NCBI RefSeq assembly: GCF_900108945.1
Contig: NZ_FNYE01000001.1
Span: 434,001-498,000 of the forward strand
DNA: 64,000 nucleotides
Reading direction: 5' to 3'
From: Paraburkholderia diazotrophica
GTDB taxonomy: Bacteria > Pseudomonadota > Gammaproteobacteria > Burkholderiales > Burkholderiaceae
Part shown: one piece after another, positions 56,593-64,000 of the stretch
How positions within the stretch are numbered: the stretch's first letter is position 1
How the letters are laid out: every line of letters starts with the position of its first letter
Notes under the pieces: generated by a model
Told to the model about the DNA's origin: nothing
Databases searched by the model: none
The model's input: the letters and a program-made list of their open reading frames with translations, nothing else
Made by a program: the position numbers and the translations under genes

Positions 56593-57774
56593 ATGAAACG
56601 ACGCGAGTTTCTTTCGATGGCGGCTGCAACGGGCGCTGCACTGTCGATGCCACGCGCGTTCAGTGCGTCAGTGCCCACGAGCGGCGTAGTGCCGCAACCG
56701 GATGCGTGCGCAACGGCCGCGCGCCGTCGCGGCAATCTGCTCATCCTGATCGAACTGAAGGGCGGAAACGACGGATTGAATACTGTCGTGCCGTTTGCCG
56801 ATCCCGCTTACTACGCGCTGCGCAGACACATCGCCATCCCGCGCGATCGGGTGATCGCGCTCGACGAGCGGATGGCGCTGCATCCGTCGTTGCATCCTCT
56901 GTTGCCGTTGTGGCGCGGCGGGCAGTTGGCCGTTGTGCAAGGCGTCGGCTGCGTGCAGGCGAACGCGTCGCATTTCCGGTCGATGGAAATCTGGGACACG
57001 GGCTCGCGCGGCGATGTGTATCGGCGCGACGGCTGGCTGGCTCGCGCATTCTCACAGTGGCGGGTGCCGCCGGTCCGCGCTTTGGCTGCTGCATTCGGCA
57101 GCGTCGAGGCGGGCCCGTTTGCGGGTTTATCGTTTACTCACGCGTCGCGCGACTGCTGGGCGCATGTCCTTAACCGGGACGACGCGCCTCGCTTTAATCG
57201 AAGCAACGTGAATCTGGCAGAAGATGATCGCGTGAGACACGACGCCTTTGTCGATGCCCCGATTGCTCTGCCATCGCGCCCGGCGACATTTCCCGATTCG
57301 ATTGACGCCGCGTTGCGCGCTGCGCTCGTCAGCACGCAACCGGGTTCATGCGGCGCGATCCGCGTGACGCTCGATGGTTTCGACACGCACGCCAACCAGC
57401 CCGAGCGCCACGCGGCGCTGCTCGAACAGCTTGCACAGGGTTGCGCGACGCTTCACGCGGAACTCGCGCTGCGCGGCAGTTGGAACGATACGCTGATCAT
57501 CACGTACTCGGAGTTCGGCCGGTCCGCGCGCGAGAACATGGCGCGTGGCACCGAACACGGCGGCGCTGCCGCACACTTCGTGATGGGCGGACGGGTGACG
57601 GGTGGCCTGTATGGACGACCCCCTGATCTCGCGCGACTCGACGCAACAGGTCAATTGCCTGTCGATATCGACTTCAGACGGCTGTACGCGACCGTGCTCG
57701 GCCCGTTTTGGGGGCTGGACGCAAGAGGCATCTTGAAGGACGACGTGAAACCGCTGCCGTTGCTGCGTGCCTGA
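56593..57774 (+). CDS. DUF1501 family protein, likely Tat-exported
   Basis: The 393-residue protein has a twin-arginine-like leader KRREFLSMAAATGAALSMP and the DUF1501 core (LIELKGGNDGLNTVVPF near residue 57, ALHPSLHPLLPLW, VGCVQANASHFRSMEIWDTG, ITYSEFGRSARENMARGTEHGGAA). DUF1501 proteins have an alkaline-phosphatase/sulfatase-like fold and are normally encoded beside a DUF1800 protein. No DUF1800 gene is adjacent here. GAGG upstream of ATG 56593 fixes the start over longer frames. Function unknown. Confidence 0.88.
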   Translation: MKRREFLSMAAATGAALSMPRAFSASVPTSGVVPQPDACATAARRRGNLLILIELKGGNDGLNTVVPFADPAYYALRRHIAIPRDRVIALDERMALHPSLHPLLPLWRGGQLAVVQGVGCVQANASHFRSMEIWDTGSRGDVYRRDGWLARAFSQWRVPPVRALAAAFGSVEAGPFAGLSFTHASRDCWAHVLNRDDAPRFNRSNVNLAEDDRVRHDAFVDAPIALPSRPATFPDSIDAALRAALVSTQPGSCGAIRVTLDGFDTHANQPERHAALLEQLAQGCATLHAELALRGSWNDTLIITYSEFGRSARENMARGTEHGGAAAHFVMGGRVTGGLYGRPPDLARLDATGQLPVDIDFRRLYATVLGPFWGLDARGILKDDVKPLPLLRA

Positions 57775-57786
57775 TAAGCGTCGATG

Positions 57787-58620
57787 TCAACGCTTGCGTG
57801 CCGCGCGCCACGCGACCCACAGCTTGCGGATCGGCGTAAGGGCAATGCGTTGATGCAGGACGTGATAACCGTCGCGCTCGATTTCTTCGAGCAGCGCCAG
57901 CGCCAACGCCGCCAACGCGCGCAGCGTGCTCTGCGAATGACGCTCGCCCGCGGGCAGACCGTCGAGCGCCTTGCGAATCGCGTCGCGGGCACGCGTCGTC
58001 TGAAAGCGCATCAGTTCGGTGAACGCGTCGGTGTATTTGCGGTTGATCAGATCGGCAGCCGTCACGTTGTAGCGCTGCATTTCATCGATGGGGATGTAGA
58101 TGCGTCCGTGGCGCGCGTCGTTGCCGAGCTCCACGACGATCTGCGCGAGCATCAGCGCTTCGCCGAGGGGCGCGGCCCACGATGAGGCCTGCGACGGATC
58201 GCGCGCCGTCGCGCGCGCAACCACCGACGCGAACGTGCCGCCGACGCCACCCATATAGCGGCGCAGATTCGGGTAATCGAGGTAGCGGGCCTGGTCGAGA
58301 TCCATCTCGAAGCCAGCGATCATCGCCTGTAGCGCCGGGTACTCGGCCTGCACGTCGGGCAAGTGCGCGGCGAGCGCTTGCGACACGGGATGTGTGGGCT
58401 CACCGGCGGCGAGCGCGGCCGCTTCCTTCTGCCACCAGGCGAGTTTCGTGCGGCCCACGGTGGGGTCGGTGCTTTCCTTCACCGTTTCTTCGAACTCGCG
58501 GCGCAGCGCAAACAGCGCCGTCAGCAGCGGTTGTCGCGCGATGGGCGCCTGGCGCAGCGCGTAGTAAGTGCTCGAACCGGGAGGCGCTGCTTTTTGCAGG
58601 CAATATTCGTCGAAATTCAC
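57787..58620 (-). CDS. Squalene/phytoene synthase-like protein with altered Asp-rich motifs
   Basis: The 277-residue protein aligns by eye with HpnD-type presqualene diphosphate synthases (ALFALRREFEETVKE, GRTKLAWWQKE, GFEMDLDQARYLDYPNLRRY, NDARHGRIYIPIDE). The first catalytic motif, normally DDxxD, is EETVK (residues 44-48), and in the second motif the first Asp is Glu164 (VVELGND). Prenyl-diphosphate Mg2+ binding may therefore be lost or changed. No other hopanoid gene is adjacent. GTG 58620 gives an N-terminus MNFDEYCLQKA typical of the family. Convergent with the DUF1501 gene. Confidence 0.82.
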   Translation of the reverse strand: MNFDEYCLQKAAPPGSSTYYALRQAPIARQPLLTALFALRREFEETVKESTDPTVGRTKLAWWQKEAAALAAGEPTHPVSQALAAHLPDVQAEYPALQAMIAGFEMDLDQARYLDYPNLRRYMGGVGGTFASVVARATARDPSQASSWAAPLGEALMLAQIVVELGNDARHGRIYIPIDEMQRYNVTAADLINRKYTDAFTELMRFQTTRARDAIRKALDGLPAGERHSQSTLRALAALALALLEEIERDGYHVLHQRIALTPIRKLWVAWRAARKR

Positions 58621-58701
58621 TGGATTCGCTTGGGGAATGCGGGCGCACGCGGCCGTGCGCAAAAGACCGAAAATTGTAGCATCGACGGTATTCGACAGAT
58701 G

Positions 58702-58730
58702 CAGACAAGCGCAGACCAATCGGTTAGAAT
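58702..58730 (+). promoter_or_regulatory. Promoter upstream of tRNA-Leu
   Basis: CAGACA (58702-58707), 17-base spacer and TAGAAT (58725-58730). It would give a 5' leader of about 150 bases on the tRNA precursor. Confidence 0.45.
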
Positions 58731-58887
58731 CTCGCGCTTACGCTTTCGGGCGCGCATTTTCAATGCAGACGTTCGCGGCTCGGCGGGTCGCTTCAGAGTC
58801 CTCGGCGCGGATGACATGGCGGTGAAAAGGCAGCGTTCGGCCGCTGGCGAAATATCGGGCGCCGGAGATTTGCGGCAACGCCCGGCT

Positions 58888-58974
58888 GCGAGGATGGCGA
58901 AATTGGTAGACGCACCAGGTTTAGGTCCTGACGCCCGCAAGGGTGTAGGGGTTCGAGTCCCCTTCCTCGCACCA
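58888..58974 (+). tRNA. tRNA-Leu (anticodon UAG)
   Basis: Acceptor GCGAGGA pairs with TCCTCGC, followed by A and an encoded CCA. The anticodon stem CCAGG/CCTGA-type carries loop TTTAGGT, giving anticodon TAG (UAG), which reads CUN leucine codons. The long variable arm (CGCCCGCAAGGGTGT region) is that of a class II tRNA, and the T arm reads GGGGTTCGAGTCCCC. Length is 87 with CCA. Confidence 0.96.
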
Positions 58975-58999
58975 CTTGTTTTTACGCAGCACCCTATAG

Positions 59000-59036
59000 A
59001 AACCCCGCTCGTCGCTGACCAGCGGGGTTTTTTGTT
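59000..59036 (+). terminator. Terminator after tRNA-Leu
   Basis: AACCCCGCT and AGCGGGGTT form a stem followed by TTTTTTG. Confidence 0.9.
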
Positions 59037-59130
59037 TTTGCACCGCGCTCGGCGATGCGCATTTCGCCGCAAGACTGCACGCGACGCGCATCGATCACAA
59101 TCACACTTCGCACTGAAATCGGCGCGCACA

Positions 59131-59154
59131 AAAAACCCCGCACGAGGGCGGGGC
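59131..59154 (-). terminator. Terminator for the His-rich peptide gene
   Basis: On the - strand, GCCCCGC, a short loop and GCGGGG are followed by TTTTT. It lies about 32 bases after the stop of the gene at 59186-59323. Confidence 0.85.
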
Positions 59155-59185
59155 ATCGGCCATCGCACTGACGGTTCGCCGCTGC

Positions 59186-59323
59186 TTAGTGGCAGTGCTT
59201 CTCCCAGTGATGATGCACGTGTACCTTGTGGCACACGGGATGATGATGGTCATACGCGAATGCCGGCGACATGCCGGCAAAACCAGCGGCTGCGGCGATC
59301 AGCGCCAGAACAACCTTCTTCAT
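59186..59323 (-). CDS. Secreted His-rich 45-residue peptide (HHHH-type)
   Basis: The peptide begins MKKVVLALIAAAAGFAGM, a classical signal peptide with cleavage after AFA at about residue 23. The mature part of about 22 residues has ten His and two Cys (YDHHHPVCHKVHVHHHWEKH and two more residues). This strongly suggests binding of metal such as Ni, Zn or Cu in the periplasm. GAGGATCG stands before the ATG, and a terminator follows the stop, so it is a self-contained gene. Similar short HHHH-motif proteins are known to me from Burkholderiaceae annotation, without a function. Confidence 0.82.
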   Translation of the reverse strand: MKKVVLALIAAAAGFAGMSPAFAYDHHHPVCHKVHVHHHWEKHCH

Positions 59324-59554
59324 TTTTCGATCCTCGAAGTCAGAGAAAAAGCGAGCCGTCATCGTAGCAAGCCAGCATTACGATTTCCTTCAATCTGTGT
59401 GCCATGCAACGCGTTTCGCGCTTCATTTACAGGGCGATTCGTCGCAGGTCGTGGCATCCGGTTGCGCGTGCAACGAGATTCTTCTGTTCTGCGCAGATGC
59501 AATGCGCGTGATCCGACCGATGTGCAGGAAAAGGCGAGGGGCGTAAGCGGCAAT

Positions 59555-59914
59555 ATGCCGACAGCACGTTGTGAATCATGTGAACTCGATCGGCTTGTTC
59601 GTGCACTCCGCAATCAGCATCTATCGCGCACAGCCCACAGCCCACAGCCCGATTTACATCGGGTGATGCACGCGCATACGGTTGCGGGCCTCGCCGTTGC
59701 CCGTTTGCAAGCGCGCCTTGAACTCGACGACTACTATTCGGGCGCGACTGCACGAGATGATTTCGCGTCACGACTTCGAATGCACTACGTACGGTACGCG
59801 CCTGCTTGCGAACCTTGGCTGCGGCGGATCGACAAGATCGATCCCGCCTGGCGTTTCAGCATCGACCATGTTTCGCGCGCACGAAGGCAACGCCATTGGG
59901 GCATCCATCTATGA
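59555..59914 (+). CDS. Possible 119-residue protein with atypical codon use
   Basis: The frame starting MPTARCESCELDRLVRALRN continues with a plausible folded stretch (LAVARLQARLELDDYYSG, CEPWLRRIDKIDPAWRFSID). A CxxC pair is near the N-terminus. Third positions are much less GC-rich than in neighbours, and the SD is weak (AGGCGAGGGG about 15 bases upstream). It could be a foreign or decaying gene, or a chance open frame. A competing frame at 59682-60014 looks less protein-like. Confidence 0.35.
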   Translation: MPTARCESCELDRLVRALRNQHLSRTAHSPQPDLHRVMHAHTVAGLAVARLQARLELDDYYSGATARDDFASRLRMHYVRYAPACEPWLRRIDKIDPAWRFSIDHVSRARRQRHWGIHL

Positions 59915-60035
59915 CCGATGGCTTGTGAATGAGTGTTTAAGGAATTACGAAACCGCGAAGTCAACGGCGCAGCCAATGCGCCGTCGATCGAGTGGCTCGA
60001 AGCCCGCAGTCTGACGGGAGCGCTTCGTCCGGCTG

Positions 60036-60491
60036 CTATTCGGCGTTTCGCGCGATCGCGCTTTCGATCACCTTGTCCAGCGCCTCGCTGAGCGCGATCT
60101 TTTGGCGGTCGTCGAGGCAGTCGAACAGATCCGTGTTCCACTTGCGCGCGATGGGCATGATCTTGCGGTACAGGGCGCGGCCTTCCGTCGTCAACGAGAC
60201 GAGCACGACACGGCCGTCCTGTGCGCTCGCTTCGCGTTGTACGAGTCCTTGTCTGATCAACGCTTCGGCTGCGCGGCTCGCCTGGCTCTTGTCGAGGTTC
60301 GCGTGGCGCGCGAGGTCCATGATCGAGAACGGCCCGAATGATCCGACCGAGGCAATCACGCGCGCTTCGGGCAGCGTCACGTCGAGCTTGGCCATATACC
60401 GTTCGCTGATGCCCCGCTCGGAAAGTTTATTCAGCACGTGCAGACGATACGTCAGAAACTGTTCGAGTCCGGCTTTATCGGAGGCCTTCAT
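60036..60491 (-). CDS. MarR-family transcriptional regulator
   Basis: The 151-residue protein is a MarR winged-helix repressor: FLTYRLHVLNKLSERGI, the recognition helix region LARHANLDKSQASRAAEALI, and the wing VQREASAQDGRVVLVSLTTEG. AGGAAGACC before ATG 60491 fixes the start over a 17-residue longer frame. It lies 63 bases after the glycerate kinase stop on the same strand and may be co-transcribed with it. Its ligand and targets are unknown. Confidence 0.9.
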   Translation of the reverse strand: MKASDKAGLEQFLTYRLHVLNKLSERGISERYMAKLDVTLPEARVIASVGSFGPFSIMDLARHANLDKSQASRAAEALIRQGLVQREASAQDGRVVLVSLTTEGRALYRKIMPIARKWNTDLFDCLDDRQKIALSEALDKVIESAIARNAE

Positions 60492-60554
60492 GGTCTTCCT
60501 GTTGTGAGTGGATGCAGTCCCGCGATGTGATTGTTGCTGCATCCGCTCGCGCGG

Positions 60555-61700
60555 TCAACGCGGGCCATACCTTAGTCGCGTCATCTGCTCGGCTTCGTTC
60601 GCGAGAAGGGTGGCCGCGTCGCGGATCGCCACTTCGAGCGTGATGGGACCGGGCGCCGGCGAGAAGCATCCGCTGAAGTGCTCGGCGAGTTTCGGCAAGG
60701 CGGCGGGATCGACGGCACCCGATAGCAGCGTCGCCGGCACGCCCGCCGCACGAGCATGGCGGCAGGCGATAAACGGCGCTTTGCCATGCAGCGTCTGCAC
60801 GTCGGAGCGGCCTTCGCCCGTGATCAGCCAGTTAGCGCCTTCGAGTGCCGCATCGAGACCGATCTCGCGCGCAACCACTTCCGCGCCCGGCTCGAATTCG
60901 GCGCCCAGCATATGCAGCGCGAAGCCGAGGCCGCCCGCCGCGCCCGCGCCCGGCTCGTTGCGCGCGACACGATTCATCGCGGGTTCGACGAGATCCGCGA
61001 AGCGGGCGAGGGCGGCGTCGATGATCGCAACCTGCTCCGGCGTCACGCCTTTCTGCGGACCAAAGATTGCCGTCGCGCCATGGTCGCCCGTCAGCGGATT
61101 ATCGACGTCCGACATGCCGATGAACGTCGTCTCGCGCAAACGCGCATCGAGCCCCGATGCGTCGACGCGCGCCAGTTGCGCAAGCTGCTCGGGCGTCGGG
61201 TCGAGTTGATGTCCTTGCGCGTCGAGCAGCTTGAGCCCGAGGCCGACGAGCAAGCCCGCGCCGCCGTCGTTCGTGCTGCTGCCGCCCAGCGCGACGAAGA
61301 AGCGCCGCACGCCTGCGTCGAGCAACGAGCCGATTGCTTCGCCCATGCCGCGCGTGCTGCGTTTTTCGACGGGGACGCCCATGCCGACAGGATCCGTAAT
61401 GCCGACGATCTCCGCCGTTTCGATGATCGCGCTGCCATCGGCGAGGAGCCCCGTTGCGGCTTCACGCGATGGACCCGCCGCGCCGCGCACCGTGAGCATG
61501 CGGCGCTCGCCGCCGCGCGTGAGCATGGCGTCGAGCGTTCCTTCGCCGCCGTCCGCCATCGCGCAGACGCGGATGGTCGCATCGGCTCGCGCGCGCCGGA
61601 TGCCCGTCGCGATGGACTGCGCGACCTGCTCGGCCGAGAGCGAGCCTTTGAATGAGTCGGGAGCAATGACGACGATGGGCGCGGGCGGCGTATTCGGCAT
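60555..61700 (-). CDS. Glycerate 2-kinase (GarK/GlxK family)
   Basis: The 381-residue protein matches the PF02595 glycerate kinase family: opening VVIAPDSFKGSLSAEQVAQSI, then MADGGEGTLDAML, ALGGSSTNDGGAGLLVGLG, FGPQKGVTPEQV and LITGEGRSDVQTLHGKAP. It phosphorylates D-glycerate to 2-phosphoglycerate in glyoxylate or glucarate catabolism. No glyoxylate carboligase or tartronate semialdehyde reductase gene is next to it. Either garK or glxK would be an acceptable name; I leave the symbol empty. Confidence 0.92.
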   Translation of the reverse strand: MPNTPPAPIVVIAPDSFKGSLSAEQVAQSIATGIRRARADATIRVCAMADGGEGTLDAMLTRGGERRMLTVRGAAGPSREAATGLLADGSAIIETAEIVGITDPVGMGVPVEKRSTRGMGEAIGSLLDAGVRRFFVALGGSSTNDGGAGLLVGLGLKLLDAQGHQLDPTPEQLAQLARVDASGLDARLRETTFIGMSDVDNPLTGDHGATAIFGPQKGVTPEQVAIIDAALARFADLVEPAMNRVARNEPGAGAAGGLGFALHMLGAEFEPGAEVVAREIGLDAALEGANWLITGEGRSDVQTLHGKAPFIACRHARAAGVPATLLSGAVDPAALPKLAEHFSGCFSPAPGPITLEVAIRDAATLLANEAEQMTRLRYGPR

Positions 61701-62223
61701 GGTGTCTCTGTTGAATTGGAATGGAAGCCATCGACGCGATCACGCGATGCGATGTTGAGCGGCCGGAACGCTTCTGCGCGCAGCAGCGTATCAGGTTGTG
61801 GAGAAGCTTATCAGCATGCGGTTCGCGACTGAATATACCGGAAGGTATAGGCAGAATTGACTTTGCTTCACAGGTGCTGCGTGCGTGAGGAGGAGGCAAA
61901 GGCGCATGCAGCGACCTGCGCGACAGGTCAGATCAGCGTACGGGAGCCGTTCGAAATCTGCGAAACCGCGAATCGCGGCTAGGCGTGCAAATAGTTTGCT
62001 AGAATATTTGGCTCTCTGACCCAAACTGTGCTGCCGGCGGCCTCGCAGCCCGCGGCGAGAGGCACGCGATCGATGTCACACGTGAGTGAGCGAAGCGACG
62101 CGGCGGCCCTGCGCTAAAGCGAATGCAAAACGCAGTGTCGGGCGCAAGACGCAAAGCGGACATCGACAGGTGGCGCAGACAAGATAACTGATTCGCTCGA
62201 ATAATTTTAGGACGATTGAAGCC
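61701..62223. other. Gap between glycerate kinase and tig
   Basis: No gene is supported in these 523 bases. A short inverted repeat ATACCGGAAGGTAT lies at about 61836-61849, and a TAGAAT -10-like hexamer at 62000-62005 is a candidate tig promoter without a clear -35. The tig leader would be about 215 bases. Confidence 0.5.
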
Positions 62224-63570
62224 ATGGCTAACGTTGTTGAAAACCTCGGCAAGCTCGAACGCCGCGTGACGATTTCCCTGCCGAAGGACACCGTGCAGAA
62301 GGAAGTGGACGCGCGCATCCGTCAACTCGCGAAGAACGTGCGCATGCCGGGTTTCCGCCCGGGCAAGGTGCCGCTCAAGATGGTGACGCAGCAGTATGCG
62401 GGTCAGGTGGAAGCCGAAGTGCTGAGCGACAAGGTTGGCAAGGAGTTCTTCGACATCAGCCGCGCGGAAAACCTGCGCGTCGCTGGCCAGCCCAGCTTCA
62501 GCCCGAAGACGGACGCCACGGAAGGTGCCTACGCATTCGACGCCACGTTCGAGGTTTACCCGGAAGTGAAGCTGGGTGACGTGGCGACGGCTGAAATCGA
62601 ACGCACGAAGACCACGATCAGCGACGCGGAAATCGACCGCACGCTGGACATCCTGCGCAAGCAGCGCGTGCACTTCCACGCTCGCGGCGAAGCCGGCGAG
62701 CACGGCGACGGCGGCGCGGACACGGCTGCGAAGGATGGCGATCGCGTGACGGTCGACTTCGTCGGCAAGATCGACGGCGAAGCATTCCAGGGCGGCAGCG
62801 CTGACGACTTCGCGTTTGTCCTGGGTGAAGGCCGCATGCTGCCGGAATTCGAAAAGGCTGCGCTCGGCCTGAAGGTCGGCGAGTCGAAGGAATTCGACCT
62901 GAACTTCCCCGAGGACTATCACGGCAAGGAAGTCGCCGGCAAGACCGCGCAATTCACGATCACGATGAAGAAGATCGAGTGGCCGCACCTGCCGGAAATC
63001 GACGGCGAGTTCGCCAAGTCGCTCGGCATCGAAGACGGCGACCTGACGAAGATGCGCAATGAAATCAGGGACAACCTGGAGCGCGAAGCGAAGCGTCGCA
63101 CGCAGGCTGTCGTGAAGAACCAGGTGATGGACGCACTGCTGAAGATCTCCGAACTCGACGTCCCCAAGGCGCTGATCGAGCAGGACCAGCAGCGCCTCGT
63201 CGAAATGGCGCGCCAGGACCTGGCGCAGCGCGGCGTGCCGAACGCGAAGGACGCGCCGATTCCCGCCGAAATGTTCGCCGAGCAAGCCGAGCGCCGCGTG
63301 AAGCTGGGCCTCGTGCTGGCCGAGCTGGTGAAGGCCAACGACCTGCAGGCGAAGCCCGAGCAGATTCGCGCGGAAGTCGACGAATTCGCGAAGAGCTACG
63401 AAGACCCGAAGGAAGTCGTCCGCTGGTATTATTCGAACCAGCAACGCCTTGCCGAAATGGAAGCGTATGTCGTTGAATCCAACGTCGTCGATTTCGTGCT
63501 GAGCAAGGCGAAGGTGACGGACAAGGAAGTGAGCTTCGAAGAGCTGGCAAGCGCGACCGCGCAAGCTTAA
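62224..63570 (+). CDS. tig: Trigger factor
   Basis: Trigger factor is the ribosome-bound chaperone and peptidyl-prolyl isomerase that meets nascent chains. The 448-residue protein has the N-terminal ribosome-binding domain with the signature [14 protein letters not shown], a central FKBP-type PPIase domain ([34 protein letters not shown]) and the helical C-terminal arms domain. The length fits the family. tig-clpP order is classical. A terminator follows before clpP. Confidence 0.97.
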   Translation: MANVVENLGKLERRVTISLPKDTVQKEVDARIRQLAKNVRMPGFRPGKVPLKMVTQQYAGQVEAEVLSDKVGKEFFDISRAENLRVAGQPSFSPKTDATEGAYAFDATFEVYPEVKLGDVATAEIERTKTTISDAEIDRTLDILRKQRVHFHARGEAGEHGDGGADTAAKDGDRVTVDFVGKIDGEAFQGGSADDFAFVLGEGRMLPEFEKAALGLKVGESKEFDLNFPEDYHGKEVAGKTAQFTITMKKIEWPHLPEIDGEFAKSLGIEDGDLTKMRNEIRDNLEREAKRRTQAVVKNQVMDALLKISELDVPKALIEQDQQRLVEMARQDLAQRGVPNAKDAPIPAEMFAEQAERRVKLGLVLAELVKANDLQAKPEQIRAEVDEFAKSYEDPKEVVRWYYSNQQRLAEMEAYVVESNVVDFVLSKAKVTDKEVSFEELASATAQA

Positions 63571-63579
63571 GCATCGCTC

Positions 63580-63624
63580 AAACGGCGTGCCGGCTGTCCG
63601 AACGACGGCCCGCACGCCGTTTTT
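63580..63624 (+). terminator. Terminator between tig and clpP
   Basis: AACGGCGTGC and GCACGCCGTT pair around a 21-base loop, which itself contains a CGGC/GGCC element, and are followed by TTTTT. Confidence 0.85.
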
Positions 63625-63763
63625 ACGTGCTGAGAAACCGTACCGATGGCCGATTCGTGCTAAAAGAACGCTTGTCGGCGGTTTTTGCACTTGAAGAAGT
63701 GCGTGGCCGCACCCAATTGTCCAGAATCGGCTATCAGAACATTTCCTGACAAGGATCCATTGC

Positions 63764-64000
63764 ATGACCTTTCGCGCTCAAATGCTGGACACGTTGACCT
63801 CCCAGTCGTCACGGGATCGGGATCTCGAAGCGCAAGCGCTCGGCCTCGTGCCGATCGTCGTCGAAACGAGCGGTCGCGGCGAACGTTCTTATGACATCTA
63901 CTCGCGCCTGCTGAAGGAGCGCGTGGTTTTCCTGGTCGGCGAAGTGAACGATCAGACCGCGAACCTCGTCATCGCACAGTTGCTGTTCCTCGAAAGTGAA
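63764..64000 (+). CDS. clpP: ATP-dependent Clp protease proteolytic subunit ClpP, 5' part
   Basis: Only the first 79 codons are in the window. They encode a short propeptide-like leader, then [32 protein letters not shown] and the start of the conserved core ending [13 protein letters not shown]. The catalytic Ser, His and Asp lie beyond the window. ClpP forms a tetradecameric serine protease with ClpX or ClpA. Its position after tig, and usually before clpX and lon, is classical. Confidence 0.93.
   Translation, partial: MTFRAQMLDTLTSQSSRDRDLEAQALGLVPIVVETSGRGERSYDIYSRLLKERVVFLVGEVNDQTANLVIAQLLFLESE

Noticed and set aside
59682..60014. 110-codon frame overlapping the candidate gene at 59555
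   Set aside because: Less protein-like than the 59555 frame and without a ribosome binding site.
62024..63765. 588-codon open frame antisense to tig
   Set aside because: Opposite strand of a certain gene; composition typical of a shadow frame.
1..64000. Prophage, transposon or genomic island
   Set aside because: No integrase, transposase, phage structural gene or long flanking direct repeats were seen; tRNA-Leu has no attachment-site duplication visible in the window.

Overview
The window reads as one contiguous piece of a high-GC betaproteobacterial chromosome. It most resembles Burkholderia sensu lato, probably Paraburkholderia. The basis is the gene content and order (surE-pcm-nlpD-rpoS, phaC-phaA-phaB-phaR, bktB, ispD-ispF, an OmpR/EnvZ-type pair resembling RisA/RisS, tig-clpP), the strong G/C bias at third codon positions, and BktB and RisA sequences close to those known from Cupriavidus and Bordetella. 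This is recognition from memory, not a database search. I see no insertion sequence, prophage, integrase, plasmid origin or CRISPR array.

Layout. 0.3-4.9 kb: stationary-phase cluster surE, pcm, nlpD, rpoS and a PolB-like 3'-5' exonuclease gene. 5-10.6 kb: an EEP-family nuclease/phosphatase, rlmD, then divergent bamD and rluD-pgeF. 11-20.1 kb: polyhydroxyalkanoate (PHA) block (phaC, phaA, phaB, phaR) followed by rimO, a PfkB sugar kinase and the beta-ketothiolase bktB. 20.2-24.6 kb: a secreted protein, metC, serB and a cytochrome P450. 24.7-29.3 kb: non-homologous end-joining genes ku and ligD, followed by two small ORFs joined to ligD by ATGA overlaps. 29.3-37.5 kb: LysR/oxidoreductase divergent pair, a secreted protein, fetA-fetB, asmA and an uncharacterised protein. 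38-43 kb: histidine kinase, single-domain response regulator, hybrid kinase, then mscL and a 13-bp minisatellite. 43.5-52.3 kb: a PLP dehydratase, argE, mfd with an M20 peptidase, ispD-ispF. 52.3-56 kb: ahpD, ahpC and risA-risS. 56-64 kb: a small secreted protein, a DUF1501 protein, a squalene/phytoene synthase-like protein with altered aspartate motifs, tRNA-Leu(UAG), a 45-residue His-rich secreted peptide, a MarR regulator, glycerate kinase, trigger factor and the start of clpP, which runs off the window.

Working together: phaA and bktB supply 3-ketoacyl-CoA, phaB reduces it, phaC polymerises it and phaR senses the polymer. nlpD-rpoS, ku-ligD, ahpC-ahpD, pcm and fetAB together give a strong stress and stationary-phase repair theme. 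Most of the window is conserved housekeeping sequence. The least explained parts are the ligD-coupled small ORFs, the 13-bp repeat array, the degenerate synthase-like protein, the His-rich peptide and the low-GC3 tail of nlpD.
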